Part shown: positions 1-5,735 of the stretch, piece by piece
How positions within the stretch are numbered: position 1 is the stretch's first letter
Layout: each line of letters begins with the position of its first letter
Assembly (NCBI GenBank): GCA_027415455.1
Contig: DAIBSV010000056.1
Span: 1 to 11,820 of the forward strand
Direction: 5' to 3'
Length of the DNA stretch: 11,820 nucleotides
From: Nitrospirota bacterium
GTDB lineage: Bacteria; Nitrospirota_A; Leptospirillia; Leptospirillales; Leptospirillaceae
The notes under the pieces: model-generated
The model's input: only the letters and a program-made list of their open reading frames with translations
What the model was told of the DNA's origin: nothing
Databases searched by the model: none
Made by a program: the position numbers and the translations under genes

Positions 1-79
1 GCTTCTCGGGGTCGCCTACGACTCGGAGGAGGGGCTCGAGACAGCGGAGAAGGTCATGGCCTTTATCCGGGAGGAGGCG
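1..79 (+). pseudogene. nrdJ: Inverted internal fragment of nrdJ (class II RNR)
   Basis: Reading from position 2 on the plus strand gives an open frame containing GVAYDSEEG followed by [14 protein letters not shown]. This resembles an internal stretch of B12-dependent ribonucleotide reductases, well downstream of the N-terminus. The match ends at about 79, where the minus-strand nrdJ frame takes over. The fragment is therefore in opposite orientation to the N-terminal part of the same enzyme next to it. It enters from the left edge, so its full extent is not visible. It fits the far end of an inverted internal nrdJ segment or a chimeric fold-back join. The family assignment rests on a recalled motif, not on an alignment. 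Confidence 0.6.
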
Positions 80-454
80 GGAAAAGGAGAAGCCGGTGCC
101 TCCTCCGGTCTGGTGGATCAGGGCGGTGGCCTTCACCGTGTCGAAGATCTCCGGCATCGAGTCCCCCACCGGCAGGACGAAGCAGGCGGAAAGCTGGCCC
201 AGGGGCCGCCCCGCGTTCATGAGGGTGGGGGAGTTCGGCAGGAAGTCGAGGGAGGCGATGAAGCGGTAGTACTCCTCCGAAAGAAACTCGCGCTCCGAAG
301 GGTTGGCGTTGACCGAGGCGATGGCGTTCGCCACCCTCCGGAACATGGTTTCCGGGGTCTCGGTCACCTTCCCTTCGGCGTCCTTGCCGAGGTAGCGCTT
401 TTCCAGGACCTTGATCGCATTGGCGGAGAGGGGAGTCTCGACACGTGGTTCCAT
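74..454 (-). CDS. nrdJ: B12-dependent (class II) ribonucleotide reductase, N-terminal part, interrupted
   Basis: The minus-strand frame opens with ATG at 454, preceded by GAAGGAGA at good spacing, and reads [21 protein letters not shown]. It continues through [28 protein letters not shown] and [12 protein letters not shown], the N-terminal hallmarks of adenosylcobalamin-dependent ribonucleotide reductase. The enzyme reduces ribonucleotides to deoxyribonucleotides in the cytosol using a cobalamin-generated thiyl radical. The cysteine in LSACFV is at the position of the first redox-active cysteine of the family. No ATP-cone precedes the catalytic domain. Only about 127 residues fit the family. 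Beyond FSRL (positions 76-74) the expected RP and STGGVASGP segment is missing and the frame runs through antisense of the inverted fragment. The frame stays open to the edge, so it is either broken by inversion or joined artificially. It is divergent from the gene at 837. Confidence 0.85.
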
Positions 455-532
455 TGGGGGTCTCCTTCATCATGACGCAGATCGGCGTATCGGGGTAAAA
501 GTGCGAAAAAACGCGGAAATCATCCCCCAACC

Positions 533-548
533 CCTGCATATCTTGTAG
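533..548 (-). promoter_or_regulatory. Second, weaker NrdR box
   Basis: This 16-mer reads CCTGCATATCTTGTAG on the plus strand. It matches 9 of 16 positions of the NrdR box ACACWATATATWGTGT, mainly in the central ATAT and TTGT part. Its main support is spacing: exactly 16 bp separate it from the perfect palindrome at 565-580, a 32-bp repeat that puts both on one face of the helix, as is usual for NrdR operators. Confidence 0.5.
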
Positions 549-564
549 CAATAGGGGATGAAAT

Positions 565-580
565 CCACTAGATCTAGTGG
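565..580 (-). promoter_or_regulatory. Palindromic NrdR box upstream of nrdJ
   Basis: CCACTAGATCTAGTGG is a perfect 16-bp palindrome about 110 bp upstream of the nrdJ start. It matches 12 of 16 positions of the NrdR consensus, and its four differences are symmetrical, as expected for an operator that co-evolved with a dimeric repressor. NrdR is the ATP-cone repressor of ribonucleotide reductase genes in most bacteria. Its own gene is not in this window. The palindrome is certain; the regulator is inferred from the target gene, the sequence and the partner site. Confidence 0.65.
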
Positions 581-756
581 TTTTGGGATGGATAGGTATC
601 CTAGACCTCCCGGAAGGAGGTGTCAAGTCCGTCCGGGAACCCGAGTGTCGGGGGCCTCCCCGTAAAACTGCGGATCCCCGGGATCGGGAGCGGTGGAGGG
701 GGACGCCGCTTCTGCTGCCACAAGTTGCCGGGTTCTCTGGATAAAAATTTTTCCTG

Positions 757-765
757 TGCTAGATT
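757..765 (+). promoter_or_regulatory. Possible extended -10 promoter for the AmmeMemoRadiSam operon
   Basis: TGCTAGATT has the TGn-hexamer layout (positions 757-765 read TG-T-G-C-TAGATT, with the TG of the extended motif at 757-758). It lies about 70 bp upstream of the gene start, just after an A5T5 tract at 743-752 that could act as an UP-like or bent element. No good -35 hexamer is present at 16-18 bp, so the call is tentative. Confidence 0.3.
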
Positions 766-836
766 TGGAAGCATGGAGTCGTTTCGATCCCGCTCACGTT
801 TATCGTCCGGTTGATTCCGGAAAAGGGGGAAAAGCC

Positions 837-2225
837 ATGGAAACCGTTCGGCCCGCGGCGGTGGCCGGGGCCTTTTACGAAGGAGAGAAGGAGGCACTCG
901 CGGCGAACGTGGCCGCCCTGCTCGCGGAGGCCAAAAAACAGGTCCAGGTCAGGCCGGGTCCTCCTCCCAAGGCGCTGATCGTTCCCCATGCCGGCTATGT
1001 CTACTCGGGGCCGGTCGCGGCCAGCGCCTATGCCCTCCTGACCGGAGCCCGGGGACTGGTCACGCGGGTGGTTCTTCTGGGCCCGGCCCACCGGGTCTTC
1101 CTGAGGGGCCTCGCCCTTCCGGATGCCCGGGCCTTCCGGACCCCGCTGGGAGAGGTGCCGCTCGACCGCGAACTCGTCTCCCGCATCGCCGGCATGCCCC
1201 AGGTGGGCATCAACGGAGAGGCCCATCGTCTCGAACACTCCCTCGAGGTCCAGCTCCCGTTCCTCCAGACCATCCTGGGGGATTTCACCCTGCTGCCGCT
1301 CGTGGTCGGCCAGGCCTCTCCGCAGGAGGTGGCGGAGGTCCTCGATACCGTCCGGGGAGGCCCGGAAACCCTCATCGTGGTGAGCTCCGACCTTTCCCAC
1401 TATCTGAAAAGTTCGCTCGCGCGCGAGATCGATTCCCGGACGGCCCAGGCCATCCTGGATCTCGATCCGGAGATCGTTCCGGAGGAGGCCTGCGGGGCCT
1501 TCCCCGTGAACGGCCTCCTCGTGGCCGCCCGGAAGTGGCATCTCAGCCCCTTCGAGGTCGACCTCCGAAATTCCGGGGACACGGCCGGAACCCCCGATCA
1601 GGTCGTGGGGTACGGCTCCTTCGCTTTTTTTGACGAGAAACCGGGGGGGAGAGCCGGCACGGAGGCGGAAGAAGAGGCGGTCGACGGCACCCGTCTCGTG
1701 GATCTGGCGCGGGAGGCGGTGGAGGTCCGGCTGGGCCATGGAACGCTCTCCCGGCCGGAGGGGATGCCCTGGCTCTCCCGGCCGGGGGCGACCTTCGTCA
1801 CCCTGACGAAACACGGCAATCTGCGGGGGTGCATCGGCACCCTCGAAAGCTTTCGCCCCCTTCTGGAGGATCTCCGGGCCAACGCCGTGGGGGCGGCCTT
1901 CCACGACCCTCGGTTTCCCCCGGTGGTCAGGGGGGAGCTCGACCGGATCCGGTTCGAGGTCTCGCTGCTCTCTTCTCCCGAGCCTCTGTCCGTGGCCGGG
2001 GAGCGGGAGCTTCTCGAGCGGCTCCGGCCGGAGGTCGACGGTCTGGTCCTGGCCCTGGGCCGGGCCCGGGCCACATTTCTCCCCCAGGTCTGGGAGCAGC
2101 TTTCCGAGCCCGAAGAGTTCGTCCGCCACCTGAAGGAAAAGGCCGGGCTCCCTCCGGATTTCTGGTCCGAAGGACTCCGTTTCTGGCGCTATGGCGTGCA
2201 AAAGTGGAAGGAGGACGACCGATGA
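837..2225 (+). CDS. Memo-AMMECR1 fusion protein, AmmeMemoRadiSam system
   Basis: This 462-residue protein fuses two families. Residues about 1-265 form a Memo domain. It has LIVPHAGYVYSGP with His51, GPAHRVF with His85, EHSLEVQLPFL, SSDLSHYL with His188 and CGAFPVNGLL with Cys219; the equivalent of His51, His85 and Cys219 form the metal site of human MEMO1. After an acidic linker (about 270-285), residues about 285-460 form an AMMECR1 domain with its signature LRGCIG at 329-334. In many genomes these are separate proteins. ATG 837 was chosen because METVRPAAVAGAFY matches the usual Memo start and a GGGGGA site precedes it; the frame is open further upstream without family similarity. The stop overlaps the radical SAM start by 4 nt. 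The molecular function of the system is not settled; a role in radical-SAM-dependent modification is inference. Confidence 0.93.
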   Translation: METVRPAAVAGAFYEGEKEALAANVAALLAEAKKQVQVRPGPPPKALIVPHAGYVYSGPVAASAYALLTGARGLVTRVVLLGPAHRVFLRGLALPDARAFRTPLGEVPLDRELVSRIAGMPQVGINGEAHRLEHSLEVQLPFLQTILGDFTLLPLVVGQASPQEVAEVLDTVRGGPETLIVVSSDLSHYLKSSLAREIDSRTAQAILDLDPEIVPEEACGAFPVNGLLVAARKWHLSPFEVDLRNSGDTAGTPDQVVGYGSFAFFDEKPGGRAGTEAEEEAVDGTRLVDLAREAVEVRLGHGTLSRPEGMPWLSRPGATFVTLTKHGNLRGCIGTLESFRPLLEDLRANAVGAAFHDPRFPPVVRGELDRIRFEVSLLSSPEPLSVAGERELLERLRPEVDGLVLALGRARATFLPQVWEQLSEPEEFVRHLKEKAGLPPDFWSEGLRFWRYGVQKWKEDDR

Positions 2226-3307
2226 TTGGACCCGACGACGCCCGGTGGTGGCATCGACTTTCCGACGGTCGCCTTTCCTGCGATCTCTGTCCGCGGGACT
2301 GCAGGCTCCATGAGGGGCAGAGGGGGCTGTGCTTCGTGAGGAAGAGGGAGGGGGACCGGATGGTCCTCGACACGTGGGGGCGATCGAGCGGATTCTGCCT
2401 GGATCCGATCGAGAAGAAGCCGCTGAACCATTTCTATCCCGGCTCCTCCGTCCTTTCCTTCGGAACGGCGGGATGCAACCTCTCGTGCAAGTTCTGCCAG
2501 AACTGGGACATGTCCAAATCCCGGGAGCTCGACACACTGATGGACCGGGCCCTTCCCGAGGAGCTGGCCCGGGCGGCGGAGGAATGGGGCGCCACGAGCG
2601 TGGCCTTCACCTACAACGATCCGGTCATCTTCGCCGAGTACGCCATGGACGTGGCCGAGGCCTGCCGGGCCCGGGGAATCCGGACGGTGGCCGTCACGGC
2701 GGGATACATCAATCCGGAGCCCCGGCGGGAGTTCTTCTCCCTGATGGACGCCGCCAACGTCGACCTCAAGTCCTTCTCCGAGGAGTTCTACTTCCGGCTG
2801 ACCGGGGGACACCTCGCGCCCGTTCTGGAAACCCTGGTCTACCTGCGCCGCGAGACCGCCGTCTGGTTCGAGATCACCACCCTCCTCATTCCCGGCCACA
2901 ACGATTCGGAGGAGGAGATCGGAAGGCTTTGCGACTGGATCCTCCGGGAGCTGGGACCCGAAATTCCTCTCCACTTTTCGGCCTTCCATCCCGACTACCA
3001 GATGACCGACGTCCCCCCGACCCCTCCGGAGACGCTCGCCGCGGCCCGCCGGCTGGCCCTTTCCCGTGGACTCCACCATGTCTATACGGGAAACGTGCGG
3101 GACCGGGAAGGCGGAACGACCTTTTGCGCCTCCTGCGGATCCGCCCTCATCGTCCGGGACGGCTACCGGATCGACCGCTACAATGTGGCTTCGGGAGGAC
3201 GGTGCCCCTCCTGCGGGGCCCTTCTCCCGGGCCATTACGGGGATCCGGAGAGCTTCTCCTCCTTCGGGAACCGCCGCATTCCCGTCCTCCTTCACCCCGG
3301 GGCCTGA
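2222..3307 (+). CDS. AmmeMemoRadiSam system radical SAM enzyme
   Basis: This cytosolic protein of 361 residues starts at the ATG of an ATGA overlap with the Memo-AMMECR1 stop, so the two are translationally coupled. The [4Fe-4S]-SAM motif CNLSCKFC (Cys85, Cys89, Cys92) is followed by QNWD, as in PflA-like activases. An N-terminal cysteine cluster (Cys20, Cys23, Cys27, Cys37 in CDLCPRDC and GLC) and a C-terminal zinc-ribbon-like region (CASC at 302-305, CPSC at 328-331) frame the barrel. VAFTYNDPVIFAEY and LLIPGHND are family-typical internal motifs. Length and domain order match the radical SAM component found with Memo and AMMECR1. The substrate is unknown. The gene ends 16 bp before the end of a convergent gene, with only a short GGCCT-GA-AGGCC inverted repeat around the stop. 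Confidence 0.93.
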   Translation: MIGPDDARWWHRLSDGRLSCDLCPRDCRLHEGQRGLCFVRKREGDRMVLDTWGRSSGFCLDPIEKKPLNHFYPGSSVLSFGTAGCNLSCKFCQNWDMSKSRELDTLMDRALPEELARAAEEWGATSVAFTYNDPVIFAEYAMDVAEACRARGIRTVAVTAGYINPEPRREFFSLMDAANVDLKSFSEEFYFRLTGGHLAPVLETLVYLRRETAVWFEITTLLIPGHNDSEEEIGRLCDWILRELGPEIPLHFSAFHPDYQMTDVPPTPPETLAAARRLALSRGLHHVYTGNVRDREGGTTFCASCGSALIVRDGYRIDRYNVASGGRCPSCGALLPGHYGDPESFSSFGNRRIPVLLHPGA

Positions 3308-3323
3308 AGGCCGCCCTTCCCTG

Positions 3324-3770
3324 TCAGACGAGAAGGACGTCGGAGAGCTTTTCCCGGAGCTCTTTGGCCGGAAGCTGGGTGTAGTCGCGGACGACCGTTG
3401 CCGCCACCTTCTCCTGGAGACGGGTGTCGAGGGACTCGCGGATCTTCCCCATGAAGTCGGGCGGTGCGGCCAGCAGGAGGCGGTCGAATTTCTTCGCGAC
3501 GAGGCCGGAGGAAAGTTCGTGAACGATTTCCCGGGCGAATTTTTCGGCTTCGGCCTCCCGGGGGGCCGTCCCCCACTGGGTCGCCGGACGGGATCCGTGG
3601 CCTGCCGGAGTGGCGTTCCGGCCCCCGGAGTCGCTCGCGATCTCCCCGTTTTTGAGCCGTCCTTCCGGATGTTCGAAACGCCGTTCGAGTTCCAGGTCCT
3701 GTCCGGTTCCACGGCTTTTCCAGAGGAGGGCGGAGGTGGCGTTTGCGACGAGAATCCAGGTGGTGGTCAT
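3324..3770 (-). CDS. Host attachment-family protein (Host_attach, baeRF-like)
   Basis: The 148-residue protein begins MTTTWILVANATSALLW, has HPEGRLK (34-40), then a variable Gly/Arg-rich stretch, EAEKFAREIVHEL (about 73-85), and FDRLLLAAPPDFMGKIRESL (95-114). This pattern is typical of the family annotated as 'protein required for attachment to host cells', which has been related to bacterial eRF1-like domains. Despite the name, most members occur in free-living bacteria and their role is unclear. ATG 3770 is preferred: AAGGAGA precedes it at the right distance and the protein family starts there, although the frame extends upstream. There is no signal peptide, so it is cytosolic. It converges on the radical SAM gene. 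Its upstream region abuts the IS605-like element, so insertion may have altered its promoter. Confidence 0.85.
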   Translation of the reverse strand: MTTTWILVANATSALLWKSRGTGQDLELERRFEHPEGRLKNGEIASDSGGRNATPAGHGSRPATQWGTAPREAEAEKFAREIVHELSSGLVAKKFDRLLLAAPPDFMGKIRESLDTRLQEKVAATVVRDYTQLPAKELREKLSDVLLV

Positions 3771-3837
3771 TGAAGGTCTCCTTGCGATGGGGTTCGGAAT
3801 CTGTCTTGTGTTACCCGTTGATCGTGTTGCGCGGCAA

Positions 3838-3859
3838 ACCTCCCCGATCAGGGGGAGGT
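3838..3859. repeat. Left-end subterminal hairpin of the IS605-like element
   Basis: ACCTCCCC, loop GATCAG, GGGGAGGT gives a perfect 8-bp stem. It lies 23 nt inside the proposed TTAC cleavage site and just beyond the tnpA stop, where TnpA-recognition hairpins sit in IS200/IS605 elements. The right arm is immediately followed by TCAA, so it could instead be a right-type end left by an older related copy. It could also help end tnpA transcripts, but its T-tract is weak. Confidence 0.6.
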
Positions 3860-3882
3860 CAAGAGCGCGGCGGGTAGGCTGC

Positions 3883-4220
3883 TCAATGCTGCCGTGGCCG
3901 CCTAATCCGGTGGCGCACTTGCTGCTCGATGTATTGGCGGATTTTTGAAATGGGCGCCCCGCCACAGCTTCCGGTGAAATACGATGGCGACCAGAGCCTG
4001 CCGCCCCAGAGCTTTTGCCGAATGCTGGGATTGTGTTTCTTGCGGATCAGGCGACGGGATACACCCTTGAGGCTGTTCACCAGATTCGAGATGGCGACTT
4101 TCGGCGGATAGTTAACCAACAGATGCCCATGGTCTTCTTCCCCGTCGCCTTCCACCGGTACCGCGCTGGATTGTTAAAAACACAATGGCGTCCGTGTCTC
4201 ATATCTGTTGACTTGTCCAT
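3883..4220 (-). pseudogene. tnpA: IS200/IS605 family Y1 transposase TnpA, internally deleted and frameshifted
   Basis: Two parts of one HUH transposase are visible on the minus strand. From ATG 4220 the frame reads MDKSTDMRHGRHCVFN, like a TnpA N-terminus. In another frame, from about 4165 to 3883, comes EEDHGHLLVNYPPKVAISNL (HUH motif as HGH), then LVNSLKGVSRRL, WSPSYFTGSCGGAP and IRQYIEQQ, which holds the catalytic tyrosine. The TnpA stretch normally between them (KYRRKVF region and first helices, roughly 30-40 residues) is absent. The join at about 4160-4178 changes frame, and the C-terminal frame meets a TAA at 4174-4176. No full-length transposase can be made. The HUH and Tyr residues survive, so the loss is probably recent. 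The element would need a TnpA supplied in trans to move. Confidence 0.85.
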
Positions 4221-4235
4221 GCGACCAAGCATAAT
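4208..4235 (+). promoter_or_regulatory. Sigma-70-type promoter for tnpB, possibly leaderless
   Basis: TTGACT (4208-4213) and CATAAT (4230-4235) are separated by 16 bp, matching five of six bases in each hexamer. Transcription would start at about 4241-4243, which is the ATG at 4243, so the message would have almost no leader. No good Shine-Dalgarno site precedes that ATG, which agrees. The promoter lies inside the tnpA N-terminal coding region. Confidence 0.6.
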
Positions 4236-4241
4236 GGACAA
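4213..4241. repeat. Inverted repeat joining the divergent tnpA and tnpB starts
   Basis: TTGTCCAT (4213-4220) and ATGGACAA (4234-4241) are perfect 8-bp inverted arms around a 13-bp centre. The left arm, read on the minus strand, is the ATG GAC AA of tnpA. The right arm is an in-frame ATG GAC AA of tnpB. The centre overlaps the tnpB -10 and a mirror-image -10-like TATGCT for tnpA (4233-4228). It may be an operator controlling both genes, or it may simply reflect two similar N-termini facing each other. Confidence 0.6.
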
Positions 4242-4242
4242 C

Positions 4243-5469
4243 ATGAAAACAATTCAAGCCTTCAAATTCCGCCTCGCTCCGACCGCTGAACAGGAGGCCC
4301 TTTTGAACCGCCATGCGGGATGCGTCCGGTTCGTGTGGAACAAGGCCCTCGATCTCCAGACGAGGCGGCTCGACGCCGGGATCCCGATTCTCTCCTGCGG
4401 GGACATGGCGAAGCTCCTGACCCTGTGGCGGGCGAGCGATGAGTACGGGTTTCTCGCCAATGGCCCGGTCCATCCCCAACAGCAGACCCTCAAGAACCTC
4501 GACCGGGCTCTGTGGAAGGCCCTGACAGGCAATCGGGGCTTCCCGCAGGACAAGAAGAAGGGGAAGGGGGATTCCCTCCGGTATCCCGACCCCCTTCAGG
4601 TGAAGCTCGATCTTGCAACCCGGGATGCGGAGGGAAGAAATCTCCTTCCCCGACTTTTTCTCCCGAAGGTCGGCTGGGTCAAGATCCGGGTCTCCCGGCA
4701 GATCGGGGGGGATCTCAGGAACGCCACCGTGACCCGGAAGGCCGGACGATGGGCCGTCTCCCTCCAGACGGAACGGGAATGTCCGGAACCTCTGCCGAAA
4801 GCGGCACCGGAGGTCGGACTGGATCTCGGGGTGGTTTCCTTCGCCACACTCTCCGACGGAACGAGGCTGCATCCCTCCCCGGAGCTTGTGGCGGTCCTGA
4901 AACGGGCCGAGGAGCGCCTCCGTTGGGAACAGCGGAAGCTCTCCCGGAAATACCGGAGAGGGAAAAAGAGCAACAACTACCGGAAGCAGAAGCTCCGTGT
5001 GGCGAGAGCCCACGAGATGGCCTTCAACATGCGTCTGGATTTTCTACACAAGACCTCGTCGATTCTCGGCAAAACCCAAGCCGCAGTCTTTGTCGAGGCT
5101 CTGAAGATCCGGAACATGACGAAGAGCGCCCGGGGAACGAAGGACGTTCCCGGCCGGAACGTCCGGCAGAAGGCGGGGCTCAACCGCTCCATCCTGTCTT
5201 CGGGATTGGGGACGTTCCAGTCCCTGCTGGAATACAAGCTGGAAGGGAGAGGCGGACGACTGGTCCGGGTCGATCCCCGGAACACGAGCCGCACCTGTTG
5301 TGTGTGCGGCCATGTCTCTCCGAAGAACCGGCCGGATCAGGCGACCTTCCGCTGCGTCTCCTGCGGTCATACGGAAAACGCCGACCTCAATGAGGCCAAG
5401 AACATTCTCAGGGTCGGGCAGACCCGGTGCGCCTGTTCGGGGGATCCGTCCTCCGAGTCGGCGGCCTGA
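4243..5469 (+). CDS. tnpB: TnpB, RNA-guided RuvC nuclease of the IS200/IS605 family
   Basis: This 408-residue protein starts MKTIQAFKFRLAPTAEQ, the usual TnpB start. An N-terminal OrfB-type helix-turn-helix and wedge region (to about 180) is followed by a RuvC nuclease. RuvC-I is GLDLGVVSFATLSDG with Asp194, RuvC-II is VFVEALKIRNM with Glu285, and RuvC-III is NADLNEAKNIL with Asp381. A zinc finger lies between the last two motifs (TCCVC 351-355, CVSC 371-374). All catalytic and zinc residues are present and length is normal, so it should be active. TnpB proteins cut DNA guided by an RNA from the element's right end and help retain the element. Start 4243 is preferred because the -10 covers the alternative ATG at 4234; ATG 4219 is less likely. 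Its partner tnpA is broken. Confidence 0.93.
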   Translation: MKTIQAFKFRLAPTAEQEALLNRHAGCVRFVWNKALDLQTRRLDAGIPILSCGDMAKLLTLWRASDEYGFLANGPVHPQQQTLKNLDRALWKALTGNRGFPQDKKKGKGDSLRYPDPLQVKLDLATRDAEGRNLLPRLFLPKVGWVKIRVSRQIGGDLRNATVTRKAGRWAVSLQTERECPEPLPKAAPEVGLDLGVVSFATLSDGTRLHPSPELVAVLKRAEERLRWEQRKLSRKYRRGKKSNNYRKQKLRVARAHEMAFNMRLDFLHKTSSILGKTQAAVFVEALKIRNMTKSARGTKDVPGRNVRQKAGLNRSILSSGLGTFQSLLEYKLEGRGGRLVRVDPRNTSRTCCVCGHVSPKNRPDQATFRCVSCGHTENADLNEAKNILRVGQTRCACSGDPSSESAA

Positions 5470-5582
5470 CCGTTCAGGCCGTCCGATCCATCCCCGTCTC
5501 CAAAAAGGGGAGGTGGCAGGAAGGAATCCCCTTTCTTCCCGCTTTCGCGGCGAGCGAGGCGAGAGGAAGGGGAGGATGTCAA
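5462..5582 (+). ncRNA. Candidate omega RNA (TnpB guide RNA scaffold) and right end
   Basis: The tail of tnpB and the sequence beyond it is densely structured. A perfect 8-bp hairpin CGGCCTGA-CCGT-TCAGGCCG (5462-5481) contains the tnpB stop codon. TCCCC/GGGGA follows at 5491-5511. A larger arm, TCCCCTT (5527-5533) with AAGGGGA (5567-5573), encloses CCGC-TTTC-GCGG (5539-5550). TCAA at 5579-5582 then marks the probable element end. Omega RNAs span this same place: tnpB 3' end through the right end, with the guide taken from flanking DNA. The guide would start near 5583 (TGTGCCCC). The RNA's 5' end is unknown and may lie inside tnpB. Structure is by eye, without folding energies. Confidence 0.6.
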
Positions 5583-5617
5583 TGTGCCCCAAATCCCTGA
5601 AAGAATCGAGGGTCGAC

Positions 5618-5646
5618 GCCTCCGTGTGATTCTTTCCGACGGAGGC
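5618..5646. repeat. 8-bp inverted repeat upstream of serS
   Basis: GCCTCCGT (5618-5625) and ACGGAGGC (5639-5646) are perfect arms around 13 nt. The right arm lies between the proposed serS -35 and -10. It could be an operator, or a cruciform left from the neighbouring element. There is no T-tract, so it is a poor terminator for either direction. Confidence 0.5.
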
Positions 5647-5661
5647 CGTTGCGGTTAGAAT
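5633..5661 (+). promoter_or_regulatory. Possible serS operon promoter
   Basis: TAGAAT (5656-5661) matches five of six -10 bases, with the weaker TTTCCG (5633-5638) 17 bp upstream. The start would be near 5668, about 68 bp before the serS ATG. It lies outside the proposed element end and so may be the native promoter. Confidence 0.4.
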
Positions 5662-5735
5662 GGAAGGAGAGTGTGTCCGGTCGACAGAACCCGGCCGCGG
5701 GTAGAGTTTCCCGGGCCTTTTCAAGCAGGAGAGCC

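Larger units (their letters stand above)
455..836. other. Divergent intergenic region between nrdJ and the Memo-AMMECR1 gene
   Basis: This 382-bp spacer has no convincing gene; the frames crossing it are low-complexity. It holds two NrdR-like sites on the nrdJ side (533-548 and 565-580). A small hairpin (ACCTCC, 5-nt loop, GGAGGT at 605-621) lacks a T-tract on either side. An A5T5 tract lies at 743-752, with an extended -10-like element at 757-765 on the side of the plus-strand gene. No clear -35/-10 pair could be fixed for nrdJ. Its promoter probably overlaps the NrdR sites. Confidence 0.6.
3815..5582 (+). mobile_element. IS605-type (IS200/IS605 family) element, tnpA defective
   Basis: The element holds a broken Y1 transposase (minus) and an intact TnpB (plus), divergently arranged as in IS605. 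Proposed ends: left after TTAC at 3811-3814, right at TCAA ending at 5582. These tetranucleotides equal the cleavage sites known for IS608. A strong hairpin lies inside the left end (3838-3859) and hairpins lie inside the right end. The string GGGGAGGT occurs in both ends (3852-3859 and 5507-5514), and GGGGAGG again at 5569-5575. There are no terminal inverted repeats or target duplication, as expected for single-strand Y1 transposition. Exact ends are inferred from motifs, so either could be off by tens of bases. Confidence 0.7.

Noticed and set aside
605..621. Hairpin ACCTCC-loop-GGAGGT as a terminator
   Set aside because: Short stem, no T-tract on either strand, and no gene ends there.
63..626. 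Long minus-strand frame overlapping nrdJ and its upstream region
   Set aside because: It is out of frame with the clear NrdJ reading, crosses the regulatory palindromes and shows only Pro/Arg-rich sequence.
759..2537. Very long minus-strand frame opposite the Memo-AMMECR1 and radical SAM genes
   Set aside because: It is an antisense shadow produced by GC-rich codons; no motif, and the plus-strand genes are unmistakable.
3301..3312. GGCCT-GA-AGGCC inverted repeat as a bidirectional terminator between convergent genes
   Set aside because: Only a 5-bp stem with a 2-nt loop and no T-tract; too weak to call.
2189..3712. Long minus-strand frame over the radical SAM gene and host-attachment gene
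   Set aside because: It is out of frame with the host-attachment protein and antisense to the radical SAM enzyme, with shadow-like composition.
4170..4180. 11-bp string ATTGTTAAAAA repeated at 9439-9449, near two transposase genes
   Set aside because: Considered as a shared IS end, but one copy lies inside the tnpA join and the other upstream of the IS1595 start with no further similarity; likely chance in AT-rich sequence.
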